A DNA stretch of 20,247 bases. Source: Candidatus Omnitrophota bacterium (GTDB lineage Bacteria; Omnitrophota; Koll11; Zapsychrales; Aceulaceae). A program made the position numbers and the translations under genes. Below the pieces are notes generated by a model. It did not search any database and was not told where the DNA came from. It saw nothing but the letters and a program-made list of their open reading frames with translations. The stretch is from NCBI GenBank assembly GCA_029931885.1, contig JAOZRJ010000006.1, positions 1 through 20,247 of the forward strand. The letters are read 5' to 3'. Shown here piece by piece: positions 7,680-14,820 of this stretch; within the stretch, counting starts at the first letter, position 1, and each line of letters opens with the position of its first letter.

Positions 7680-8686
7680 AATTAGCTGATTTTGATTATA
7701 ATCTTCATGAATCTTTAATAGCTCAATATCCATTAAAAAAACGTGATCAGGCACGGTTAATGGTAATTGATCGAAAGACAAAGCAAATATTTCATGATTG
7801 CTTTTCTAGGATTTCAGAATATCTTCCGGAAAAAAGTGTTTTGGTCTTAAACGATAGCAAGGTTATTCCAGCAAGACTTTTTGGCACAAAAGAGCAAGGA
7901 GGCCGAAAGGTGGAAGTTTTTTTATTAAAAAAACTTTCTGATGGATATTCGTATGAAGCGTTGATAAAACCGTTACGCAAAATTAAAGATGGAGAAAAGA
8001 TTTATTTCTTCGAGAAAAGTTTGTATGCGGTCCTTCAAGATAGACAGAAGATGATTGTAAGATTTAATAGAAAAGATATCATGCAATATTTGTCTAAAAT
8101 AGGTCATGTACCCTTGCCGCCTTATATTAAAAGGATGGATAAAAAGTCTGATAGAAAAGACTACCAAACCGTTTATGCAAAAAAAGAAGGCTCTGTTGCG
8201 GCTCCTACGGCAGGATTGCATTTTACAAAATCAGTTTTAAACGGACTTAAAAGAGCAAAACATAAAATTAAAAAGACAACATTGCATGTTAATTATGGAA
8301 CCTTTCGTCCCGTTGAAGAAGAAGATATTGTTAGCCATAAAATGCATAAAGAAGATTATTCTATGACTAAAAAAACATGGAATACGCTTGAGAAAGAAAA
8401 GAGAAATAATAAAAAGATTGTTGCAGTTGGAACAACAAGCTGTCGCGTTTTAGAGACTATTGCCAAAAAGAAAGAGCTTAAAGGTGCATCAGATCTTTTT
8501 ATTTATCCAGGCTTTAAGTTTCGCGTAGTCGACGCATTATTAACAAATTTTCATCTTCCAAAAAGTACGCTTCTCATGCTTGTTTGCGGATTTGCTACTA
8601 GAGATTTGGTTATGAAGGCTTATAGAATCGCCATTGAAAAGAAATATCGGTTTTATAGTTATGGCGATTGCATGTTAATTCTTTAG
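7676..8686 (+). CDS. queA: S-adenosylmethionine:tRNA ribosyltransferase-isomerase QueA
   Basis: QueA converts preQ1 in tRNA to epoxyqueuosine, using the ribosyl part of S-adenosylmethionine. The 336-residue product starts with the typical DFDYNLHESLIAQYP and continues with VLNDSKVIPARLFG, GSVAAPTAGLHFT, HKMHKE, VGTTSCRVLET and LLTNFHLPKSTLLMLV, all QueA signatures. One deviation is LHVNYGTF where most members have LHVGxGTF. The start overlaps the spoIID stop. The TAG stop forms part of the TAGGAG Shine-Dalgarno of tgt. Together with tgt it forms the queuosine block, with product and substrate linked in the same tRNA modification pathway (Tgt acts first). Confidence 0.97.
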   Translation: MKLADFDYNLHESLIAQYPLKKRDQARLMVIDRKTKQIFHDCFSRISEYLPEKSVLVLNDSKVIPARLFGTKEQGGRKVEVFLLKKLSDGYSYEALIKPLRKIKDGEKIYFFEKSLYAVLQDRQKMIVRFNRKDIMQYLSKIGHVPLPPYIKRMDKKSDRKDYQTVYAKKEGSVAAPTAGLHFTKSVLNGLKRAKHKIKKTTLHVNYGTFRPVEEEDIVSHKMHKEDYSMTKKTWNTLEKEKRNNKKIVAVGTTSCRVLETIAKKKELKGASDLFIYPGFKFRVVDALLTNFHLPKSTLLMLVCGFATRDLVMKAYRIAIEKKYRFYSYGDCMLIL

Positions 8687-8695
8687 GAGAAAAAT

Positions 8696-9814
8696 ATGTT
8701 TTTTGTTGAAAATAATGACCAAGGTACAAAAGCAAGAAACGGATTGTTAAAAACTGGGCATGGAGACATCCAAACGCCGTTTTTTATGCCGGTTGGAACA
8801 AAAGCGACGGTTAAGGCCCTTTCTCATGAAGATTTGATTAGAACAGGGGCACAAATTATTTTATCAAATACTTATCATCTTTTTTTAAGACCTGGTATGG
8901 ATATTATTAAGAACGCAGGCGGGCTGCATCGATTTATGAGTTGGAATAAACCTATTTTAACTGATAGTGGCGGTTATCAAGTTTTTAGTCTTTCGCAATT
9001 TCGGAAGATTACGAATGAAGGAGTAAAATTTCAATCGTATATTGATGGAACAACACATTTTTTGACACCTGAAGATGTTATTTCGATTCAAGGAATTCTT
9101 GGTTCTGACATTATGATGCCCTTGGATGAATGTTCGCCGTATCCCTGCACAGAAAAACAGGCAAAAAAAGCGGTTGAACGCACTACTCTTTGGGCAAAGC
9201 GATCCCGCGAATATTTTTTATCCAGCCCTCTAAAAGAAAAACATCTTTTGTTTGGCATTGTCCAAGGTTCAAACTATAAGCATTATCGTGAGCAATCCGC
9301 AAAAGATATTATAGATATTGGATTCGATGGATATGCTATTGGCGGGGTTAGTGTCGGAGAGCCGGTAGAATTTATTTTTCAGGCCGTTGATCAAGTCGTG
9401 CCTTTTTTACCCAAAGAAAAACCACGCTATGTCATGGGAATCGGAATGCCAGATCAAATTGTAAAAGCGGTTGGACAAGGTATTGATATGTTTGATACAT
9501 GCATTCCGACACGCTATGGGCGTAACGGCTCTGCATTTACAAGTAAAGGACGCCTTATTGTACGTAACGGTGCATATTCGAGTGATTTGCGTCCTCTGGA
9601 CGAGAACTGTGATTGTTTTGTCTGTCAAACGTATTCCCGAAGCTACATTAGACATTTATACAATATGAATGAGATCACAGGGCTTTATCTTATTTCGTAT
9701 CACAATATGCATTTTTATATAAACATGATGCGTAACATAAGACAGGCTATTAGAGATAATCGATATCAGGACTTTCAAAAGGAGTTTTTATCATGTTACG
9801 GCTCGACGTTATAA
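8696..9814 (+). CDS. tgt: Queuine/preQ1 tRNA-guanine transglycosylase
   Basis: Tgt exchanges guanine 34 of GUN-anticodon tRNAs for preQ1 through a covalent tRNA intermediate. In the 372-residue product the two key aspartates are visible: Asp90 in TDSGGYQVFS and the nucleophile Asp267 in DMFDTCIPTRYGRNG (most bacterial enzymes have FDC at this point; here it is FDT). The zinc site is Cys305, Cys307, Cys310 and His336, with family-typical spacing. GGAG (8686-8689) sits six bases before the ATG and overlaps the queA stop. The 3' end overlaps trmD by 22 bases. All catalytic features are intact. Confidence 0.97.
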   Translation: MFFVENNDQGTKARNGLLKTGHGDIQTPFFMPVGTKATVKALSHEDLIRTGAQIILSNTYHLFLRPGMDIIKNAGGLHRFMSWNKPILTDSGGYQVFSLSQFRKITNEGVKFQSYIDGTTHFLTPEDVISIQGILGSDIMMPLDECSPYPCTEKQAKKAVERTTLWAKRSREYFLSSPLKEKHLLFGIVQGSNYKHYREQSAKDIIDIGFDGYAIGGVSVGEPVEFIFQAVDQVVPFLPKEKPRYVMGIGMPDQIVKAVGQGIDMFDTCIPTRYGRNGSAFTSKGRLIVRNGAYSSDLRPLDENCDCFVCQTYSRSYIRHLYNMNEITGLYLISYHNMHFYINMMRNIRQAIRDNRYQDFQKEFLSCYGSTL

Positions 9815-10467
9815 CCATTTTTCCAGAAATCTTTAATCCTATTGTTAATGAATCAATCATTAAGCGTGCGCAGCAAAAAAAGAAGGTGAAGATTGAAGTG
9901 CATAATTTGAGAGATTATACCGCTAATAAGCATTTAAAGGTTGATGATCGTCCATTTGGAGGAGGGCCGGGAATGGTTATGCAGCCAGAACCGATTTTTA
10001 ATGCTGTCAAAAAGGTTAAAGGTCGAAGAAAAGCAAAGGTTTTATTGATGACTCCAGCTGGAAAAACATTTACGCAAAAAATAGCAAAAAATCTTTCAAA
10101 AGAAAAAAATCTTATTATACTTTGTGGACATTATGAGGGCATTGATGCGCGTGTTGAAAAGCACTTGATTGATCAATCTATTTCTATTGGGGATTATGTT
10201 TTAACTGGAGGAGAAGTTCCTGCGATGGTTTTAATTGATTGCGTTACAAGGCTTATTCCTGGGGTTTTAGGAAAGAGCGAATCCTTGCTTGATGAGTCAT
10301 TTGAGCATAATTTATTAGAATATCCGCAATATACACGTCCTGCAAATTTTAATGGCATGAGAGTCCCAAATGTGCTATTATCTGGAAATCATCAGGACAT
10401 AAAAAATTGGCGTAAGCGTCAATCTTTTCTAAAAACTAAGAAAAATCGTCCAGATTTATTAAAATAA
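9793..10467 (+). CDS. trmD: tRNA (guanine-37-N1)-methyltransferase TrmD
   Basis: TrmD methylates G37 next to the anticodon, which prevents +1 frameshifting. The 224-residue product has the family start (LDVITIFPEIF), the RPFGGGPGMVM loop, CGHYEGIDAR, the trefoil-knot AdoMet site SIGDYVLTGGE and the LLEYPQYTRP segment, ending in WRKRQS...RPDLLK. The ATG lies inside tgt with GGAG (9781-9784) eight bases upstream, which supports this start and implies coupled translation. The usual partners rpsP and rimM are absent upstream; only the trmD-rplS half of that ribosomal operon is kept. Confidence 0.97.
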   Translation: MLRLDVITIFPEIFNPIVNESIIKRAQQKKKVKIEVHNLRDYTANKHLKVDDRPFGGGPGMVMQPEPIFNAVKKVKGRRKAKVLLMTPAGKTFTQKIAKNLSKEKNLIILCGHYEGIDARVEKHLIDQSISIGDYVLTGGEVPAMVLIDCVTRLIPGVLGKSESLLDESFEHNLLEYPQYTRPANFNGMRVPNVLLSGNHQDIKNWRKRQSFLKTKKNRPDLLK

Positions 10468-10499
10468 AGAAAACATTATGTTGTTTTAAGGGGGTTAAG

Positions 10500-10853
10500 A
10501 TGGTATCAGATATTGGAGCTACAATTAAGAAAATTGAAGATAAGTACCGAAAAGAATTGCCTGATTTTAAAGTTGGCGATACTGTTAAGATGATGGTTAA
10601 AGTTGCTGAAGGAGACAAGGTTCGTCTTCATCCTTTTGAAGGAACCGTCATCAGAAAAACAGGCCGTGGCCTTAGGGGAACTTTTACGCTAAGAAAACTT
10701 TCCTTCGGCGAAGGGGTGGAAAGAACGTTTCCTTTGTGTTCTCCGATGATTGAAAGTTTAAAGGTTGTTCAGGCAGGTGTCAAGAAACGATCCAAGCTTT
10801 ATTATCTACGAGGTCGTATTGGTAAGCGTGCAAAGATAGAAAAAGAAAAATAA
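10500..10853 (+). CDS. rplS: Large ribosomal subunit protein bL19
   Basis: bL19 is a structural 50S protein located at the interface with the 30S subunit. The 117-residue product has the normal size and signatures: FKVGDTVKMMVKVAEGDK, FEGTVIRKTGRGLRGTFTLRK (about residues 45-65), FPLCSPMIESLKVV and the basic C-terminus KLYYLRGRIGKRAKI. AAGGGGG (10488-10494) five bases before the ATG is the strongest ribosome-binding site in the window, as expected for a ribosomal protein. It lies 32 bases after trmD, in the conserved trmD-rplS order. Confidence 0.97.
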   Translation: MVSDIGATIKKIEDKYRKELPDFKVGDTVKMMVKVAEGDKVRLHPFEGTVIRKTGRGLRGTFTLRKLSFGEGVERTFPLCSPMIESLKVVQAGVKKRSKLYYLRGRIGKRAKIEKEK

Positions 10854-10901
10854 TATTAGAAAATATTCTGAATCAAAGAAGTAACTAGTTGCTTACCTTT
10901 C

Positions 10902-11522
10902 ATGTTATCTCACGAACGTATAGCCATACAAGAAGGATTCCAGATAGTTGTAGGAATTGATGAAGCAGGACGCGGTCCTTTGGCCGGACCTGTAGTTGCT
11001 GCAGCAGTTTCGCTTAAAAATTCTGAATTTAATTCGCGTATTAGAGATTCAAAGAAAATGACGGCAAAACAACGTCAAGTTGCTTGTCAGGAGATTCTTG
11101 AAAAAAGTTATGTGGGTGTAGGATTTGGAGATCATAAACTCATTGATGACATTAATATTCTAAAAGCTACGTTTTTTGCAATGAATGCAGCTGTTAAAGA
11201 TCTTGTCTCAAAGTTGCCGCAAATAGAAGAAGGAGAAGGTTCCGGTAAAAGGATTTGCCTTTTAGTCGACGGGAATTTATTTCAGACAGATCTTCCTTTT
11301 AGATATAAGACAATTGTTAAGGGAGATAGTTTAAGTTTATCTATCGCCTGTGCATCTATTATCGCAAAAGTGACTCGTGACAATCTTATGGAAGAATACG
11401 ATAGAACGTTTCCGGAGTATGGATTTAAGTCGCATAAAGGATATCCAACGTTAATTCATAAGGCGAAGATAAAAGAATTCGGACTTTCTTCAATTCATCG
11501 AAAAACTTTTAAATATTGGTGA
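10902..11522 (+). CDS. rnhB: Ribonuclease HII
   Basis: RNase HII removes RNA from RNA-DNA hybrids and cuts at single ribonucleotides misincorporated in DNA. In the 206-residue product the metal-binding acids are visible: Asp20-Glu21 in GIDEAGRG, Asp123 in LLVDGN and Asp142 in KGDSLSLSIACASIIAKVTRD. DSKKM (49-53) and the C-terminal HKGYPT motif are also typical. The ATG has no clear Shine-Dalgarno; the 48-base gap after rplS contains only AT-rich sequence and an 8-base palindrome (AACTAGTT). The rplS-rnhB-yraN order is widespread in bacteria and supports the calls. Confidence 0.96.
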   Translation: MLSHERIAIQEGFQIVVGIDEAGRGPLAGPVVAAAVSLKNSEFNSRIRDSKKMTAKQRQVACQEILEKSYVGVGFGDHKLIDDINILKATFFAMNAAVKDLVSKLPQIEEGEGSGKRICLLVDGNLFQTDLPFRYKTIVKGDSLSLSIACASIIAKVTRDNLMEEYDRTFPEYGFKSHKGYPTLIHKAKIKEFGLSSIHRKTFKYW

Positions 11523-11524
11523 TA

Positions 11525-11908
11525 ATGACTTCCAAAAAGAATGAAGTTGGTAAGCAGGGAGAGCAGTTGGCTGCCGTTTTTCTTAAAAAAAACGGATATA
11601 AAGTCTTGGAGTATAATTATCGTAATCGTTTAGGCGAGATAGATATAATTGCAAAAGATGGGGATTTTATTTGTTTTATTGAGGTCAAAACAAGACTAAG
11701 TAATCATCAAGGAACTCCGCTGGAAGCTATTACTACTCAAAAGCAAAAAAAGATTTCTCAAGTAGCCTTATCATATTTAAAGCAAAAGCATTTGATTGAT
11801 CAATATGCCAGATTTGATGTTGTTTCGGTTGAAAAAACTCCAGATGGAAAAGAGAAGATTGATGTTTTAAAGGATGCCTTTGCATTATCAGAGCCTTATT
11901 CTTATTAA
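11525..11908 (+). CDS. yraN: UPF0102 (YraN) family nuclease-like protein
   Basis: YraN proteins have a restriction-endonuclease-like PD-(D/E)xK fold. Their role is poorly defined, possibly in recombination or repair. The 127-residue product has KKNEVGKQGEQLAAVFLKKNGY at the start and the characteristic RLGEIDIIAKDGDFICFIEVKTR core (acidic residues of GEID plus E-x-K), followed by TTQKQKKISQVALSYL. ATG 11525 is three bases after the rnhB stop. TTG 11516 and GTG 11519 are in-frame alternatives inside rnhB, and none has a good Shine-Dalgarno, so the start is uncertain by three codons. Confidence 0.92.
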   Translation: MTSKKNEVGKQGEQLAAVFLKKNGYKVLEYNYRNRLGEIDIIAKDGDFICFIEVKTRLSNHQGTPLEAITTQKQKKISQVALSYLKQKHLIDQYARFDVVSVEKTPDGKEKIDVLKDAFALSEPYSY

Positions 11909-11925
11909 TAAGTATATAATAAGAA
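11899..11925 (+). repeat. AT-rich inverted repeat at the yraN 3' end
   Basis: TTCTTATT (11899-11906) and AATAAGAA (11918-11925) are perfect reverse complements around an 11-base loop. A 12-base perfect palindrome, CTTATTAATAAG (11901-11912), overlaps the left arm. With almost no G-C pairs and no U-tract it would be a very weak terminator. It marks the boundary between the yraN unit and the fchA unit but may be chance in AT-rich DNA. Confidence 0.25.
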
Positions 11926-11939
11926 AATAAAGAAGATAA

Positions 11940-11968
11940 TTGCAAAAGCATAAAAATTACGTTAAGAT
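11940..11968 (+). promoter_or_regulatory. Weak sigma-70-like promoter candidate upstream of the fchA-like gene
   Basis: In the 139-base gap between yraN and the fchA-like gene, TTGCAA (11940-11945) and TAAGAT (11963-11968) are separated by exactly 17 bases; each matches the consensus hexamer at four of six positions. It lies about 80 bases before the fchA-like ATG. The location is sensible for a new transcription unit, but matches of this quality are common in AT-rich DNA. I see no riboswitch-like structure in the rest of the gap. Confidence 0.25.
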
Positions 11969-12047
11969 AAGGCACATTTAAAAGAAAAGAGTTTTCGCAT
12001 TATCTTCAACATCTGCGTTCTAAGTATAAGCCGTAAAACACTTTAAG

Positions 12048-12533
12048 ATGCAACAATATAAAAATCAAACATTATCGAAATATTTGGATTGTCTTTCATC
12101 TAAGGATCCTGTTCCTGGGGGAGGATCTGCTGCAGCGTTAGTTGCTGCAACAGGTACAAGTCTTGTATCCATGGTTGCTAGGTATTCTTTAGGGCGTAAG
12201 CAGCCAAAAGCCGTCGAGAATCGCATTAAAAGCATTCTTTTAAGAAGCGAAAAAATGCGAAAACGTCTCTTGGTTTTAGTTGATTTGGACGCGAAAGTTT
12301 ATCTTAAGGTTGTTCAGACTCGTAAGGCTGATGAGAAAAAGAAAGTAAGAGCTTTAAAGGAAGCGCAAAAAGTTCCTTTAGAAGTAGCACGGCTGTCTAA
12401 GGTTGCAATTAATTTAACACCTTTTTTGGTAAAAAAAGGTAATCCTTATTTATTAAGCGATATTAAATGTGCAGTTGAGATGCTTTTATCGGCATTTAAA
12501 TCTGCTATGGCAAATGTAGAAGCTAATCAATAA
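12048..12533 (+). CDS. Cyclodeaminase/cyclohydrolase family protein, probable methenyl-THF cyclohydrolase (FchA-like)
   Basis: Members of this family hydrolyse 5,10-methenyl-tetrahydrofolate to 10-formyl-THF (FchA) or deaminate formimino-THF. The 161-residue product carries the signature PVPGGGSAAALVAATG (about residues 22-37), the LLVLVDLDAKVYLKVV helix (95-110), VPLEVARLS and the late NPYLLSDIKCAVEML segment. It ends soon after the ANVEAN helix, so it lacks the last 30-40 residues usual in about 200-residue relatives. An in-frame stop at 12021 makes this ATG the only start, though the Shine-Dalgarno is poor. It lies 20 bases before a FolD homologue that has lost its own cyclohydrolase residues, which favours the cyclohydrolase role. 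Confidence 0.8.
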   Translation: MQQYKNQTLSKYLDCLSSKDPVPGGGSAAALVAATGTSLVSMVARYSLGRKQPKAVENRIKSILLRSEKMRKRLLVLVDLDAKVYLKVVQTRKADEKKKVRALKEAQKVPLEVARLSKVAINLTPFLVKKGNPYLLSDIKCAVEMLLSAFKSAMANVEANQ

Positions 12534-12553
12534 AACATTTAGAAGGTTTCTTA

Positions 12554-13423
12554 ATGAGCGCAAAATTACTTGATGGAAAACTTTTAGCAAGAAGCATTAC
12601 AGAATCTTTAAAAAAAGAAGTTTCTCATCTTAAAGTTAAAACAGGGCATGTTCCTGTTATGGTTAATATTATGATTGGAGAAAATCATGCCGCTTGCGCT
12701 TATGCAAAATCTCAGCAAAAAGTTGCAAAAGATATCGGCATTGACTATCGACTTGATGTTCTGAAAGAAAATATTATGCAGGACGATTTGATTCAGCATG
12801 TTCGATTATTAAATGGTGATAAAAATGTTAACGGCATCATGGTTCATAAGCCGATTCCTGAAGAAATTGATTATTATATTGTTGCAAATTATATTGATGC
12901 AGCTAAGGATTTAGAGGGAGTTAACATTGTCAATATTGGTAAAATGCTTTTAGGTGAAACGAGTTTAATTCCGTGCACGCCTGCGGCTGTTATGGCTCAT
13001 ATTAAATCAACAAAGGTTGATTTGCGCGGAAAAGAGGTTGTTGTTATTGGGCATAGTGAAATTGTCGGAAAGCCACTTAGCCTTCTTTTACTTGAAGAAA
13101 TGGCAACTGTTACTGTGTGTCATATTGCTACAAGTGAAGCGGGAAGACTCGTTGAGCACGTTAACAGAGCTGATGTTTTGATTGTTGCAGTTGGAAAGGC
13201 TGAGTTGATTCAAGGAGCGTGGATTAAGGAAGGTGCTATTGTTATTGATGTAGGGATTAATTTTAAAGGAACAAAGATGGTCGGAGATGTTCAATTCGAT
13301 GTTGCTTGTAAGAAGGCCTCGTTTATTACGCCTGTCCCCGGTGGCGTTGGACCTGTGACCGTTGTTATGTTAATGAAAAATGCTATTGAAGCATTTAAAA
13401 TGCAATCTTTAAGGAATCGCTAA
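12554..13423 (+). CDS. folD: FolD-family methylene-THF dehydrogenase with substituted active site (probably dehydrogenase only)
   Basis: FolD normally oxidises 5,10-methylene-THF and then hydrolyses methenyl-THF. The 289-residue product has the full fold and aligns with E. coli FolD numbering. The catalytic Lys54 of Y-x-x-x-K is Gln54 (Tyr50 is kept), Gln98 of the VQLPLP motif is His98 (VHKPIP), and Asp121 of KDVDG is Glu121 (KDLEG). The cofactor motif is GHSEIVGKP (166-174) instead of GRS..., and the usual CHS is CHI (189-191); those Arg and Ser positions contact the NADP 2'-phosphate in characterised relatives. The C-terminal TPVPGGVGP motif is intact. Inference: an NAD-preferring dehydrogenase without cyclohydrolase activity, complemented by the FchA-like gene upstream. 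GAAGG (12542-12546) precedes the ATG. Confidence 0.88.
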   Translation: MSAKLLDGKLLARSITESLKKEVSHLKVKTGHVPVMVNIMIGENHAACAYAKSQQKVAKDIGIDYRLDVLKENIMQDDLIQHVRLLNGDKNVNGIMVHKPIPEEIDYYIVANYIDAAKDLEGVNIVNIGKMLLGETSLIPCTPAAVMAHIKSTKVDLRGKEVVVIGHSEIVGKPLSLLLLEEMATVTVCHIATSEAGRLVEHVNRADVLIVAVGKAELIQGAWIKEGAIVIDVGINFKGTKMVGDVQFDVACKKASFITPVPGGVGPVTVVMLMKNAIEAFKMQSLRNR

Positions 13424-13428
13424 GAATT

Positions 13429-14763
13429 ATGAAAAAAATCGCAATTGTTGGAAATTCTCCGATAAGCATTGGAGCAATAGAAGAAATTAGAAAAACAGAT
13501 CAGGAAAGCGAGATCACTCTTTTTTGCCAAGAAGGAGTTTTGCCTTATAATCGAGATGCGCTAGGTGATTTTTTAGGTAAGGAAATTTCACAAGATGATT
13601 TGCGTTGTAAAGCGCAAGATTTTTTTGATTCTAATCGTATTAATCTTATTTTAGATAAAAAGATTGCCAGAATTCATCCAAAAAGAAAACGGCTTGTTTC
13701 TGAAAACAAAGAGCAATTTCCTTATGATACGCTTTTTATTGAAGAATCTTTTGCGGATAAATCTGAGGAATTAAAGGGTAGCAATAAAGAAGGCGTCTTT
13801 TTTATGCAAACTTTACAGAATATTCAAGAAGTTTCTGATGCGGCACCTTTAACAGATGTGATTATTGTTCAGCTCACTGATATTTCTATGTTAAGGATTG
13901 CATGCGCTTTACGTAAGCTAGATAAAGAAATTGTTCTTGTTAGCTCTACGGATGGTTTGCTATTGGAAAATATTAATAAAGATGTATCAGATTTTCTAAT
14001 TGAGCATCTGAAAGAAAACGGTATACGAATTGTCTTAAATAATGAAATTGTTGAAATCTTAGGAGACGCGCAGGTGAAAGCAATACGTCTAAAGACAGGA
14101 AAAGTTTTGGAAAGTCAGTTAGTTGTCTTAGGTGGAGCAAAAAATGAAACTCCGCTCTTTCCTTTTGAAAATTTTGATTTACAAAAAACAGATTTTTACA
14201 CAAAGACTGAAGATATTTTTATGATTGAGGATATTAAAAAGATTCAGATTGCTAATAGTGCTCAGGACTTGGTTCTTCTTGAACAAGGCAAGATTATTGG
14301 CGCAGCCATGATTGATGTTCCTAGGCTATATGAAAATCCTTTTAGCGAAATTTGTTTTAAGCTTTTTGATCTTTCTGTTTATTTTGTAGGCCAGACGAAA
14401 TCCCAAAAAAATATAACTGAGTATGTGTGCATCGATCGAAGCAAGAAAACTTATAAAAAGTTTCTTTTATCAGAATCCTGCACTTGCGGGGCTATTCTAC
14501 TGAATTGTCAGGAAGATCAAGAAAAGGCGGTTGATTTTATTAAAAATAAATTAGGTATTGCCGAGGTTCAGGCGAACCTTTTTAAAGTTAGGCAAGAGGA
14601 TTGTATAAGGCAACCAGATTTTTGTGATGATACTTTATCTCAAGAGTTAAAAGATGTTTCGGTTTCTGATAAGCCAAAAGAGGGTTTAGGTGCAGAACCG
14701 AGCCAAGATTCTCGAGATTTTATCAATAATTCTGAAAATAATGCTTCTATTGAAGGCCATTAA
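13429..14763 (+). CDS. Degenerate FAD/NAD(P)-dependent oxidoreductase (NirB/rubredoxin-reductase-like fold), possible pseudoenzyme
   Basis: The 444-residue product follows the layout of the pyridine-nucleotide-disulfide oxidoreductase family: an N-terminal Rossmann start (KKIAIVGN), LPYNRDALGDFLGKE (38-52), PYDTLFIEE (98-106), a middle Rossmann unit (143-235), LLEQGKIIGAAMI (283-295) and the small C-terminal domain YKKFLLSE...CGAILL (342-358). The binding glycines are missing. The first motif reads GNSPISIGA rather than GxGxxG, the ATG after the YD strand is lost, the NAD motif reads VQLTDISM (147-154), and the final GD reads ED (IFMIED). Residues 405-444 look disordered. It lies five bases after folD. 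Either a non-catalytic partner of the folate enzymes or a decaying gene; no function is assigned. Confidence 0.72.
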   Translation: MKKIAIVGNSPISIGAIEEIRKTDQESEITLFCQEGVLPYNRDALGDFLGKEISQDDLRCKAQDFFDSNRINLILDKKIARIHPKRKRLVSENKEQFPYDTLFIEESFADKSEELKGSNKEGVFFMQTLQNIQEVSDAAPLTDVIIVQLTDISMLRIACALRKLDKEIVLVSSTDGLLLENINKDVSDFLIEHLKENGIRIVLNNEIVEILGDAQVKAIRLKTGKVLESQLVVLGGAKNETPLFPFENFDLQKTDFYTKTEDIFMIEDIKKIQIANSAQDLVLLEQGKIIGAAMIDVPRLYENPFSEICFKLFDLSVYFVGQTKSQKNITEYVCIDRSKKTYKKFLLSESCTCGAILLNCQEDQEKAVDFIKNKLGIAEVQANLFKVRQEDCIRQPDFCDDTLSQELKDVSVSDKPKEGLGAEPSQDSRDFINNSENNASIEGH

Positions 14764-14769
14764 AAAGAC

Positions 14770-14798
14770 TTGTCAAAACAAGGAGAATATATTATTCT
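14770..14798 (+). promoter_or_regulatory. Sigma-70-like promoter candidate upstream of the TPR gene
   Basis: TTGTCA (14770-14775, five of six consensus bases) is followed after 17 bases by TATTCT (14793-14798, four of six); TCTAAT at 14796-14801 is an alternative -10. It begins six bases after the preceding stop codon and 51 bases before the TPR-gene ATG, where a new unit (TPR gene, polA, glgA, coaE) could begin. The match is moderate and untested. Confidence 0.3.
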
Positions 14799-14820
14799 AA
14801 TATTGAAGAAAACATCTACC

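Noticed and set aside
8684..8698. queA and tgt lie in the same frame separated only by TAG and three codons, so amber readthrough would fuse two queuosine enzymes
   Set aside because: The TAG is part of a correctly spaced TAGGAG Shine-Dalgarno for the tgt ATG, and both proteins have normal separate ends. Sharing a frame has a one-in-three chance. It would matter only if amber suppression were shown.
10882..10889. AACTAGTT palindrome between rplS and rnhB as an operator
   Set aside because: An 8-base palindrome is expected by chance in a window this size, and no promoter or second copy is associated with it.
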